Shown piece by piece: positions 23,141 through 34,344 of a stretch of DNA of 64,000 nt. The translations under genes were made by a program, and so were the position numbers. Where the stretch lies: NCBI GenBank assembly GCA_030549175.1, contig JAUKUA010000010.1, forward strand, positions 248,001-312,000. Reading direction: 5' to 3'. Each line of letters begins with the position of its first letter. The stretch's first letter is position 1. The DNA comes from Lasiosphaeris hirsuta (lineage: Eukaryota > Ascomycota > Sordariomycetes > Sordariales > Lasiosphaeriaceae). Under the pieces are notes generated by a model that did no database searches, had not been told where the DNA came from, and saw nothing but the letters and a program-made list of their open reading frames with translations.

Positions 23141-24595
23141 ACGGGGTGGCGGATGGCGGTGGAGGGGCTCGGTAATCCTTTCGACAGCGTTCGATATATG
23201 GAGTTCCGCACAAACCACGAAGCTATGATGAATGGCCGAGCTTCGTGGAACTCTTCGGGCCCAAAACTTGGCACAAGGGACGAGAACCGGGCGCTCAAAA
23301 GACTTCGCTTCGTTCGGCGGCGGGCTCACGGGCGGGCTCGGGAAGGTTCGGTAGAAAGGGGGTCTCGGCAGCTATCAACTCCAATGACTGACCACCCGAT
23401 TCAACTGCCAGCCACTCGATTTATGCGCTATATGGAACTCTCTCCGCGCCAGCCTCGACCGCCTCTTGCACCCTGCTGCCCTTAAAGATGACTGACTGAA
23501 CAGAGGGGATGACCAGTAAAACGACCGATTGATGAAGGGTAGGATGACGTGTTCGTGTTCACAGCCGCTGTCCTGTTCCTTGCACCCTGCCATGACCCAC
23601 ATGGGTGTGGGCACCTCTACGTTGCAGGTGCTAGCCACGCCGTACCTGGTTCGTGTAATACCGACAGCTCATCGAGTGATTGAAGACTATGCTGGGCTGA
23701 GAGAAACCATGATGATGAGTCGCCCGAAAGCCCTTGCTGCTCGTGATCGAAGGCCACCCGTTCGGGCACATTCGTAGGGGCGCCACCGAGGGTGATCAAG
23801 TTTCCTGGCCTCGATCGATCGCCCTACTATCTCGTCACGCTGGCTAGCCAAGTTTTGGTCCACCACTGCCGGCCTGATGCGACGGAATTTGGCAATGGGC
23901 TTGGGTATGCTGCATGGTGGCGCTGGTGAGCCTTGACAAGCGTCTTCAATAGGTCGAACTAATGATTGGCGCTCTTGGACGAAAGTGGGCAACGTGTGAG
24001 AGTTGGACTCAACACGTTTTAAGTAGTAAAGACTGAAGTTTTGGCCTAAGTTTTACGGCGAACAATTTCCTGACTTTAAAAATTTAGAAGTCTGCATACC
24101 CTAACATATTTCCCAAAATGCGGCGACTCGGGCGGCTACAAAGCTCCTGTTCATGATGGTAAAAAGTGAGTAGACCTGCCACATGGCAGCTGTGTCGTGC
24201 CGCTTGGCGTATAACCCAACCATATTGGCGGTAGAAACCACCCTTAGCTAAACGGCGAGGACCAGTTCAGCCAGTGCTCTCTCTCTCCTTGACACGGATC
24301 CGGGAATCGTTAGAGTACATACCATATACGAGAACTCTCGTCTCGTCGTTACCACCAAGGGCGTTAATCTCTGGTTATGTCTTACTCGTGTAATTTTGAT
24401 CTGATATCGGACTAAGGACATGGAATAGCGCCGCGAATTTATGGAGCTCGGACAGACTGCCGGCAAAGGTAAAGTCGATCTGCAGCACCGCCTAGAACGA
24501 CCGACACTGTCAGCGTCAATAACCCCCGACAAAAACGCAAAAGACAGAAAACCCGCATTATCTGGATCCCCTTCCTTGCTTTTCAAAAGGATGTA
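23141..24595. other. Intergenic, nothing assigned
   Basis: Several 60-110 codon frames overlap on both strands at 23300-24000. None shows a domain, membrane segment or signal peptide, and they look like chance frames in a GC-balanced region. No repeat or RNA gene was recognised. Confidence 0.5.
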
Positions 24596-24846
24596 TTAAA
24601 TCATTAACTCTCTCGGCTGGTCTTCCTCCCTAACGTAGCTATTCGCCAGCTCCAACACCTGCTTGAGCTTGTCGTACATAAACAGCAGCGCGGCCTTGGA
24701 CCACTCGGGTACGCGGTCGTAGATCTTGTACTTCATCGACGTCACGATGCCAAAGTTGTCGCCCGCCCCACGCGGCGCCCAGAATAGGAAGATGGCGGCA
24801 TTGGCTGACAGTCGGCGAGCGAGTTTGCAGAAAATATCCGGACTAC
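24596..24846 (-). pseudogene. C-terminal fragment of a berberine-bridge type FAD-linked oxidase
   Basis: The minus-strand frame contains FLFWAPRGAGDNFGIVTSM and then KYKIYDRVPEWSKA. This is the conserved end of the FAD-binding (PCMH) domain of fungal FAD-linked oxidoreductases, where the family pattern is DLFWALRGAGxNFGIVT. It continues to a stop at 24596. The upstream FAD domain and the downstream substrate/BBE domain are absent: upstream sequence at 24850-25100 has no matching frame, and the product would be about 80 residues. I read it as a relic of a full-length gene of roughly 500 residues. Confidence 0.6.
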
Positions 24847-24849
24847 GTT

Positions 24850-26488
24850 CTCCGTCATAGTCATTGAGATTATGCCAATCGTTGCTTCATCCACGTTCAA
24901 TCAAATGGCAACTTTAGCCGGAGGGCCTGAAAATGGACCTCTGGGACTGTACAGCGGCCGAGTGTGGGATCACCCTAGCTCAGGAGAGCATCAGGGAAAG
25001 CTCAGGGCAAATCAGCCACAACTCACTGCAGCCCAGGACTACGAATGAAAACGGCAATTTTGAGTGCCCAGATTCGTCTCATACAACCAGGCTGTTTCCG
25101 AGTAAAACCCGGCGGTGATATACCCCACGCAACCGCTTTTCATAACTCACCACGGCTACTGGTGAGCCGTAAAATTCCCTTAGGTGGCACCACCTTATAG
25201 AAGTATTCTACGAGTCTGCGGTTAAATGGTATGATGCAAGACCCGTTTGCTGATCTATATATTCTCCAAGGTGTAATAGGAACAAGACACCTGTGTGGCG
25301 CAGCGACCTACACTTGCGAACTCTCGTTTATAACCCATTTCAATATCAGTTCTTGCTCTATTTAAAGCTCTCAACACTAGAAGCCATTATGTCTTTCTTA
25401 CCTTTAAATGCTCTGCCCTAGGTATAACGTCACTTCGGACACAGCAAATGCGTTGCTGTGCACTTTCTCACAACGAAAAGAAACGATTACATGAAACAAT
25501 GAGACGCCGCTGTTAGATGAATAATTGGCAGTTCACCTGAACTTGTGAATCTTGAGATCCAGCTAGGGTCTTGATTATAGATAAAAGACCGCTTCTTCTT
25601 CTTCTTTTTCTTCTTCAATATAACTAATTGAACCTCTATCTTGTGTGTGAGCCTTCACCTGAATAGAACCTCTATCTTGTGTGTGAGCCTCCACCTGAAT
25701 AGCGTCACAATAACTGTAGGGTAAAGACATTATATTTTGCATCACACACGTTTTGAGTTTGATAATGCCATGAACATGAGCTTTTCGCGCCTATCGGATT
25801 TTGCGTTTCGAGTGCGTATTTTTTCACCATCGAGCTTTACCTGATACCCAGCTAGAGGTTTTAGAATGATTGTTGTCGAGGCCAATATGTCGCGACTTTG
25901 TCGGATCAAGCTTGGCGCGAGGAATAATGACATGGAGCGTGACTTTGTGAACACTGAGGTGAAGAAGCTCAGCCCCTTACAATAACAACTACACCAATTG
26001 ATTTCTAGTGTTTGGGGGGGGGGGAGGGGGGGTTCTCTCTTGGGAGTAGCCCATCGTTCTTTAATGTGGTGCCGCATATAGCCGTTCTTTTGCTTTGCTC
26101 GACAGCCCTATCATGCCTAGCGTGTGTTTGATGGGGTCAGACTTGCCCGGAGAGGCTCTGATAGGGTTAAATTGGTACGGACAGGCGACTTTATTCCGTC
26201 CTGTCTCACCGCCTCGACGAATCACGGACACCTAGAGAAATGCGGTGTGCTCCGCCGGACATTTCCGGTGCCTTCGTCCTTGACATAAAATGCCAGCGTC
26301 CCGGTAAAGGTGGGGAAAATCAGCGCAGTCACTAACACGGAAACCATGGTTAAATCCTGTGCTGTAGGTTTGTGGAACAGAGTGCTGTCCATATCCGCCC
26401 TCCTTCCGAACGTATCTCGCTACTCGCTGCCATTTGTGCACCCATCCGCGCCTTCACGCCACAGCCATTTTCCATGGTTGGGAACGGT
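24850..26488. other. Gene-free stretch with simple repeats
   Basis: No supportable gene is present. It contains a TTC-rich pyrimidine run (25595-25616), a 36-bp tandem duplication (25631-25702) and a G-rich homopurine tract (26012-26031). The frame at 25742-26077 (minus) has no recognisable feature. Confidence 0.5.
25631..25702 (+). repeat. Tandem duplication of a 36-bp unit
   Basis: The unit beginning AACCTCTATCTTGTGTGTGA occurs at 25631-25666 and again at 25667-25702, with a single difference (TTCACC versus TCCACC). It is a recent-looking direct duplication in non-coding DNA. Confidence 0.85.
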
Positions 26489-27282
26489 ATGAACCTGATC
26501 TTCGTACTCGGTAAGCCATGTGACGCTGGTCTCTCGAGGTAGGAAAAGCTCCCGACAGCTGACCCCGCTAGGGCCTCCAGGCGCAGGGAAGAGCACTCTG
26601 TGCAAGCAACTTTCTGAGACGTATGGCCTTGCCCACATCTCCGTTGGTGATCTCATCAGGGGGCACGCCAAAAAGGGCCTTGCGGACATCGACTTGGCTG
26701 GCTACATCCAACAATCCGAGCTTCTGCCGACTGAGGTGATCATTGCGTTTGTGAAGAGTCGTCTCAGCGATGAGGCCGGACGCCCAAACCGACCTATCCT
26801 CTTGGATGGATTCCCACGCAACCTAGAACAAGCCCAGAAATTTGAGGAGGTGGTAGGGCAGCATGTCGAAAATGAAGCCGCGCCACTGACGCTTACTAAC
26901 GGAGAACAGTCCGAACCTCCTAAGCTTGTTCTGCTGTTCGACTGCTTGGAAGAGATCGCCAAGGACGGGGTCCTTGCTAGAAGCAGCCGACACACCGACA
27001 CAGCTGAGGGCTTTGACAAGCGATACAAGGAATACGACGCGCTGAACCCGCCAATTGTGGCGCGTTACCGCTCCCAGAACAAGCTGATGACGGTAAGAAT
27101 CCATGACCCACCCCGCCCGTAGGCATTGCCTGCAACACCTGCTTTGTTGCGACGCGGCTGACCCACAGCGTGTGCAGTTTGACACTTCGTCGTGGTCTGG
27201 TAGCTTATACCAGGCGTTGGACGAAGAGCTGCATGCATCCTCGGAGTGGCTGAAAATGCTAGCGTCACGACCCCATTGGTGA
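26489..27282 (+). CDS. Nucleoside monophosphate kinase, UMP-CMP/adenylate kinase family, divergent
   Basis: Proposed exons are 26489-26510, 26572-27092 and 27169-27282, giving 218 residues. The tiny first exon encodes MNLIFVL and joins through GTAAGC...CGCTAG to LGPPGAGKSTLC, restoring the family's N-terminal strand plus P-loop (GPPGAGKST, residues 8-16). Further family marks are SVGDLIR, LLDGFPRN (NMP-binding), VLLFDC and a degraded lid (LARSSRHTDTAEGFDKRY). The second intron, GTAAGAATCC...ACCCACAG, leads to a short helical end (LYQALDEELHASSEWLKM). It would phosphorylate UMP/CMP or AMP using ATP in the cytosol. It differs enough from the housekeeping enzyme, notably in the lid arginines, to be a paralogue of uncertain activity. 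The GTG at 26520 is not the start, because the intron explains the frame better. Confidence 0.75.
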
Positions 27283-27819
27283 TCAAGCGTTGGGGATGGT
27301 GCCATTGTAATTAAACACCCCCGGTCGGATTGTCCCGTCTGCGTCAGACTTTCAACTGAGGGTGTGAGAGAGAGGGTTTTCTAAACAGAATACCTTCGTG
27401 GAACCAGCGGAGATCTCCGCGTGTCCCCCGACTCAAATTACGGCGCGTGGCACTCTGTGCAGATGTCGAGATCCTTTATAACTTTAGGTGGTTTCAGGTC
27501 GAGTTCTACAACAGCAGTGCCGTCTTGTTTGCGCTTCAGCTGAGGCCTGGAGAGCTGCTTTGTGTGCTCTGCGGTAATATCTAATACTTCAAAACCTACT
27601 GCATTCTTGATTTCTCCTATGTTGACGATATTGTGTTAGGGAGCGGGGCTCCCAGACCTTGGCTTTACAACTGCAGCGGCGATATTAACTGACAGGCGGA
27701 GATGACTTGCAGTGATCCCTGAGTATTGAGGTCCTGAGACATGGATCCCAAGGCCTAATTTGGCTTTCCCAGACGGCCTATTTCGAAAAAAATTGTTATA
27801 CTGGCCAGTACACAGCCCA
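27283..27819. other. Intergenic, nothing assigned
   Basis: There are no coding frames of note. Around 27755-27820 the sequence may be the upstream flank of the Copia remnant that follows. Confidence 0.4.
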
Positions 27820-28433
27820 CCATGAGGACCAAGGTGCCAATGATTACTACGGAGTTTGTACCGTTGTACGGCAAGGCTGAGCCGTATTCAATTACGGCTT
27901 TTTTTGTAGAAGACGTGATCACAAGACAAGATGTCGCTTTTGCAGCCTCGCGGCTGGTCAGATTCATGACCACAAAGCAGCTGGTAAAGTGCTACACTAC
28001 CTCCACAACCCCCGTAAACTGGCCTTACAGTTAGGTTGTGAAGACGGCTTTATTGTCGTTAGCGATGCTTCATTTTCTGATAACTCTCTCGACCAGAAAA
28101 GCCTATGGGCCTACACCATGAAGCTTTTTGGGAGCCTAGTTGGCTGGAGAGCAAAGAAGCAAGATACGGCTACCAAATCCACCGCAGAAGCCGAAATTAT
28201 GGCCCCCGCACAAACTATGAATGAAGGCCTCTTTGTGAATCGAGTATTATTAATTAAATTGTGTGTGATGGCAAACTATTCGGCTAACCACTGCGGAAAT
28301 GGCCGCTTGCGAACAAAGCTCCGGCACGTGATATGTACACCATTGGCTTCGACAGAACGTCGATCGTGAAATAGTCAAAATTGAATCCCTGCCCTCAACT
28401 TCCCATTGCACAAACGGTTTCTCCGACTGATAT
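27820..28433 (+). pseudogene. Ty1/Copia retrotransposon remnant (end of RT and RNase H)
   Basis: Three frames together read as the 3' end of a Copia polyprotein. 27822-27990 has TTEFVPLYGKAEP, then ITRQDVAFAASRLVRF (the pattern TRPDVAFAxSRLxRF before RNase H). 27989-28320 has LHYLHNPRKLALQLG, VVSDASFSDNSLDQKS, GWRAKKQDTATKSTAEAE and LRTKLRHV. 28330-28430 has HHWLRQNVDREIVKIE, the family's terminal motif. At least two frameshifts and a deletion separate them, and there are no LTRs. Unlike the elements in the two blocks, the base composition is normal, so this copy escaped or predates RIP. Confidence 0.8.
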
Positions 28434-29179
28434 GGTCACGGAGCCCAAAACTGGCTGAAACGTGGCACCACAGGACTTGAAATTGTTCAGCACCTACCCA
28501 AGCTAATTTAAGCCAAATTGAACCTCTGGTTTAACTAGAATTGGCCTTCAATACACCGAATTGGATTGAATTGGACTTGATTTGAATTGGCTTGAATTGG
28601 CTTGAATTGGATTGTCTTGGGTCAGGCGCCGAAATTGTTGTTGAGAAGGACTGCACTCGATTGAAAGCCATTCGCAAAAGTGCTGTGCTTGGTTCAACGC
28701 AAAGCCGACGGGGCGGCTGAAGAGCTCTTTTTTATTAGCGCAGTGCCAAGACTGACTGTGGTCACAAAATGAACCAAAATTAAATAATCAATCGAATGCA
28801 AGCTCACAAAAAAGGATGGGAAAGATCTAGAAAGTCATGTTATGCTCGATTGCTGGCGTCAGACAAAAGAATGAGTCTGCGGCATAGTTTGGTGATACAG
28901 AGCGTGGCTTGCTTGCTGCCAAGACAATGCTGACCCGATTCGTGGATCGTCCATCAGATGCGGGAACCAGATTGTCCCGGGGCCCCGACGCCACGACGCG
29001 TCGCGCATGCTCGCAGAGCGTCAAGCTCGAACATTTGGGTGACTCAGAATTATCCTGCCAGGGCTGGGACACGGTTTACTTTTGCTAACTTTTTTCTCAT
29101 CGCAATATATCTTTTGTCATTCATTTTTGGCTCGCCACCCGTCAATGTCCTAAGCCGTTGACCTCCTTTGTGATCTGCC
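28434..29179. other. Upstream region of the ABC transporter gene, with a small satellite
   Basis: 28545-28616 contains imperfect repeats of a TTGAATTGGM-type decamer. The remainder, about 560 bp, has no coding frame I can support and probably includes the promoter of the transporter gene that starts at 29180. No clear TATA box was identified. Confidence 0.45.
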
Positions 29180-32100
29180 ATGGCCGACCCGGAAAGTCTT
29201 AATAAGGCCAAGCCGGCCGTCGATGTGATAGAACCAGCGCCCTTACCTCCAGTCCCGAAGGATGAAGAACAGACGGCAGCTACCGTCAAAGCCAGACCAG
29301 AGAGAGAGCCAAGGCCAGCCGACTATTTTCGCGTCTTTCGCTATGCAAAGCCACTTGATGTCGCCTGCTTCATCGCTGCTGCCTTGGCTTCAAGCGGTGC
29401 TGGCATTGTGAGGGAAACAAGTGGCGCCCCTCCGCTGAAAGAGTTTTGCTAATATCAGCCGTGCCCTTGCATGTAGACACTCCCGCTATTAAACGTTGTC
29501 TTCGGTCAGCTAGTGGGACAATTCAACGACTACTTCACTCCTGGCACGACACAAACACGAGATGAGTTTGAAGCTGTTCTCAACAGGCAAAGGTAACTTG
29601 AATGTGGCTGGGACCACATCAGCTATTTAGTACACCACATGCTGACTACCTCGAACAAACAGCTTATACATCCTGGCCCTGTTCGTCGGTCGCCTTGGTC
29701 TAGGCTACATCAACAAGGTAGGCTAGCACTGGCATGTCATTTATCTCTACTGTTCACACTATTGCAGTTCGCCTTCCGCATGGTGGGCATCCGTCTGTCA
29801 TCGGCTATTCGCCTACATTACTTGCAGAGCCTGTTCAGCCAGACAATTCACGTTCTCGATTCGATGCCTTCGGGCGCCGCTGCGAGCACTATCACGGCCA
29901 CGGCAAACGTCTTGCAGCTGGGCATATCTGAGAAGCTGGGCGTCTTCCTCGAGTTTATCGCTACCATCATTGCATCTATCGCCGTTGCATTCAGCTACAA
30001 CTGGGAGCTGACACTTGTGACCTCGAGCGTGATATTATTTATCTTTTGCGTCTTGGGCACCTTGCTTCCGTTCATTCTCAAGGGCCACGCTCGGATGACA
30101 AAGGCAAGTAAACACCAACGATCGGTGTCTCCTCTGGTAGGCTAACGAGCGATGTAACAGGCCGAGTCGAAAGCAAACGCTGTGGCCAGCGAGACCTTTG
30201 GCGGTGTTCGCATGATCACGGCATGCGGCGCCGAAGAGCGCATCGCGGAAAAGTATGCCAATTGGGTCCAGGAGGCCAAGAAGCACGGCCAGTTTACAGC
30301 GCCCCTCATCGCCCTCCAATTTGGCCTAATTGTAGTGACCCCCTTTGCAAACACTCACCTCGCCCCCGGATGGCTGACACTGCTCACAGTTTTTTGCGCT
30401 TTTCGCCGCTTTTGGACTTGCTTTCTGGTACGGCGTCAAGCAGATCAGCGAGCACAGGCTTGACAGCGTTGGTACCGTGCTCATGTAAAGACATTCCCTA
30501 ACACTGATTTTCCAACGCACACTGATGACGAGCACACAGCGTCCTGATGTCCGTGATGATGATCGTCATCTCGCTGGAACGGATCTCAACCCCCTTGATG
30601 GCTGTAGGTAAAGCCACTGTAGCCGCCTGCGAGTTCTTTACCGTCATTGACGCCCCGAAGCCCACAACGGGCGTCCTAAAAGAACCCGACGTGTCCGCTA
30701 TGGATGACATTGTATTCAGCCATGTGACCTTTGCATACCCGAGCCGGCCACACGTCAAAGTCCTCGACGACCTTGACCTCACCATCGAGGCCGGCAAGCT
30801 GACGGCGATTGTGGGGCCCTCTGGATCCGGCAAAAGCACCATTGTGGGCCTGATTCAGCGATGGTACACGCTGCAGGATCAGTACCAGATTGAAAAGGCA
30901 GTCGAAAAGGAAAAGAAGAAGACAAAGAAGACAAAGGAGGGAGAGGCAAACAAGGAGAGTAGCGACGACGAAGCTGAGAAGGCAGCCCCGGAAGAGACAG
31001 GACCGAAAGTGGAACTCGCCGGGACAGTGACCACAGCTAATCACCTCCTCGACGATATTGATCTGAAATGGTGGCGGTGCCAGATCGGGCTGGTGCAGCA
31101 GGAGCCGTTCTTGTTCAACGATACCATCTATCAAAACGTGGCTTATGGTTTGGTCGGCTCGCCTTGGGAAAACGAGCTGGAAGAGCAAAAGAGGGAGCTC
31201 GTCAAAGAGGCCTGCAAGGAGGCATTTGCAGACGAGTTCATTGACCGACTTCCAGATGTAGGAGTTTTGCCACTATCGCATTCCTTTTTCGCTTGTCCCT
31301 GGCCTTTGCCCCCGAACGCATTCTTACCTACACCATGCACTAACCGGTTGCCAGGGCTATGACACTCAAGTCGGGGATGCGGGCGCCAAGCTCTCAGGTG
31401 GCCAGCGCCAACGCATAGCTATCGCACGCAGCATAATTCGCAAGCCCAAGATCCTCATCCTCGACGAAGCTACTAGCGCCATCGATGTACGGAGTGAACG
31501 AATTGTGCAAGCCGCCCTTGACCGAGTCGCGCAGAACCGAACCACCATCACGATTGCCCACCGTCTATCGACCATCAAAAAGGCCGACCGCATTATTGTG
31601 TTGCAGAAGGGTAGGGTTGCGGAGACCGGCACGCACGATAGCCTCCTGCGCAATACTGAGGGTGTTTATTACGGCCTCGTGCACGCCCAACAGCTCTCGC
31701 TAGGAGAAGCCGTTGAGCAGATCGAAGACGTGGGCGCCGAAGAAGAGATGGGCAAGGCACTGAGTAGGGAGAAGAGTGCAGCCAAGTCGGACGGCGGCGG
31801 CCCTGTGGTGCGACGCGAGGTCCAGGACCGCAATCTTTTTGCAAGCTTTGGCCGACTGCTGTACGAGCAGCGCTCGAGGTTTCCGTCGTACATTCTGACT
31901 GTCCTCTTTGCCATGATCTGCGCCGGTAAGCCGTGCCCGTGACCCATATCTTCGGCGGCCGAGTAGTTTGTTCACCCCTCCTCTTGTGGCATCTTGCTGA
32001 TTTTGATCAACTCCAGCCGGCACTCCCCTCCAGGCTTATCTCTTTGCCAAAGTCGTCCAAGTCTACCAGTATGTAGGCGATGCAGCCAAGTTCAGGAGCG

Positions 32101-33846
32101 AAGGAAACTTTTGGTCGCTGATGTGGCTTGTCCTTGCCATTGCCGTCGGCCTTGGCTATTTCCTTATGGGCTTTGTCGCTACGCATCTGGCCCACTACAT
32201 CTCGGCAACATATCGCCAACAGTACTTTGAGTCCATCTTGTTCCAAAACACGTCCTACTTCGACCACGACGAGAACTCGCAGGGCACACTCACATCGCGC
32301 GTAGCGTCAGACCCAAAACAGCTTGAAGAGCTTCTTGGCATCAACATGGCCATGGTTTATACCGCAGTCTTCGGCCTGATTGGTGCCTTGGCTATCGCCT
32401 TTGCGCATGGCTGGAAGATCTCACTCGTCGCGCTTTGCGTCACCGTTCCCCTCGGCATGATTTCCATGTACTGGCGCTTCCGCTACGAAATCGTCTTTGA
32501 AAAGATGAATGCTGCTGTGTTCGAGGAATCCTCCAAATTTGCGTCCGAGTCGATTGGTGCCTTTCGCAGCGTGGCGGCTCTCACACTAGAAGGCGTCATC
32601 TGCGACCGTTATCAGACCCTCCTCAACAGCCACATCACTACTGCGTACAAGAAAGCCCGGTGGCAGAGTATCATCTTTGCTTTCTCCGACAGCATTGGGA
32701 TCGGGTGCCAGGGTTTGATATTTTGGTACGGCGGACAACTCCTCGCCTCCCGCGAATATGACGTTGTCAACTATTTCATTGCCTTCTTCGCCGTGATCCA
32801 AGGCGCCGAGGCGGCCGGACAGGGCCTTGCGTTTGGGCCGAACGCTGCACAAGCAGCGGCGGCATCGAACCGCATCCTCAACACGCGCGAAACGCGCAAT
32901 CGCGATGCCATTTCGGGCACAGAGACCATCCCCGACACGGATGGTGGGGTAAAGATCGAGCTACGAGATGTGCACTTCAAGTATCCAACACGGGATGTGC
33001 CGGTTTTCAACGGACTCAATTTCACGATTGAGAAAGGTCAGTTTGCCGCACTCGTGGGCGCATCCGGATGTGGGAAAACAAGCATTATTTCACTCCTGGA
33101 ACGCTTCTACGACATCCCCAAGGGCAAGATTCTAGCCAATGGCAGGGACATCACCGAAGTCAACGTCTACGAATACCGCAAGAACCTGTCCCTTGTTGCT
33201 CAAGAAGCCATGCTCTTCCAAGGTATGTTTGAATGTCCGGGGCTAACCCTCTTTGAATCGCTCGTATTTTCTAACACGGCGCAATTACACAGGCACCATT
33301 CGCGAAAACGTCCTCCTTGGTGTTGACCCAACCTTGGTAACCGAAGAACAGCTCCACCAGGTCTGCCGCGATGCATCAATCCACGACTTCATTGTGTCAC
33401 TTCCAGAGGGATACAACACCAGCATTGGCAGCCGAGGAGTGTCGTTGTCGGGTGGTCAGAAGCAGCGCCTCGCCATTGCACGCGCCCTAATCCGCAATCC
33501 CAAAATCTTGCTGCTCGATGAGGCTACCAGCTCACTTGACTCGGAATCAGAGAAGCTTGTGCAGGCCGCGTTTGAAAGAGCTGGCAAGGGCCGCACAATG
33601 GTCGTCGTTGCCCACCGGCTTGCCACTGTGCAGAATGCTGATGTTATTTTCGTGCTTGGTGAAGGCAAAGTTTTGGAAAAGGGAACCCATGAGCGGCTAC
33701 TACAAAATCGCGGCGTGTACTGGAATATGGTGAGTGTCAAAACACCGAACCTTGATCGTGAATACGGATGGCTTGAGTTATACCCAAAAAAAAGAAAAAC
33801 AAAACTAACTGTTTCGCAGTGTCATAGCCAAGCCCTTGATCGTTGA
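29180..33846 (+). CDS. Full-size ABCB (MDR-type) multidrug ABC transporter
   Basis: Eleven proposed exons: 29180-29407, 29477-29592, 29663-29717, 29768-30103, 30161-30334, 30390-30484, 30540-31257, 31355-31925, 32017-33222, 33293-33729, 33820-33846. They total 3,963 nt and all phases close, giving 1,320 residues, normal for fungal Pmd1/MDR1-like pumps. Order is TMD1-NBD1-TMD2-NBD2. NBD1 has Walker [10 protein letters not shown] (about 428), Q-loop VQQEP (519), LSGGQRQR (585), ILILDEATS (606) and AHRLS (642). NBD2 has GASGCGKTS (1110), LSGGQKQR (1217), ILLLDEATS (1238) and AHRLA. All catalytic motifs are intact, so an active ATP-driven exporter at the plasma or vacuolar membrane is expected. 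A Lys/Glu-rich insert of about 45 residues separates Walker A and the Q-loop of NBD1. One intron is GC-AG. The substrate is unknown. Confidence 0.9.
30104..30160 (+). other. GC-AG intron in the ABC transporter gene
   Basis: The only splice that keeps the frame from ARMTK to [10 protein letters not shown] starts GCAAGT directly after ACAAAG and ends GTAACAG. A branch-like GCTAAC lies 15 nt before the acceptor. The alternative donor GTAAAC four bases downstream would break the frame. The 57-nt length matches the other introns of this gene. Confidence 0.75.
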
Positions 33847-34344
33847 GGAGGCGGCGTTACTTAGTTACTCCTCACATTCGAATCCAGCCCTGCAACCTGA
33901 TGTAAATCAACCAGGCAGGTCAAGGGCGTGTTTCGGAATGCTTGTTCATGTCATTGGTTTCTCAACGGTGAACTCCTCCAACACATCAAATGCATTTTTT
34001 TCTTAGTCCCCACTCAACTTCAAAAGTAAATCTAGGCTCTATCCGTAACTGATATTTAATCTCTCGGCTTCTTCCCGGCAACCATAACCCCAACTCCAAT
34101 TAGGTGGGACGTCCCCAGACTCTTCTAGCGCAAGCCACATACAGCAATGACCAGTCACATCCCTTTGCTGAGCAAAGATTCTGCACACATGTTCAACAAT
34201 GAAATCGCGTCATTTTGTAGACGAATGCTATCATTAGCTATGAGGAAAAACATTACCACATCGTTGAACATTTAATTCTTAGTGGTGTGAGCGCACCCCA
34301 GCAATCTTACATTATTTCCAGTGTTGTAAAGCCCTCATTTCAAA
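33847..34344. promoter_or_regulatory. Tandem intergenic region between the ABC transporter and DUF3604-like genes
   Basis: About 500 bp, with no coding frame, must hold the transporter terminator and the promoter of the next gene. The start context at 34345 is CAAAATGAAG, a good fungal context. No specific factor site was recognised. Confidence 0.4.

Noticed and set aside
26012..26031. G-rich tract as a possible regulatory quadruplex
   Set aside because: It is a plain homopurine run in gene-free DNA with no nearby start site; nothing supports function.
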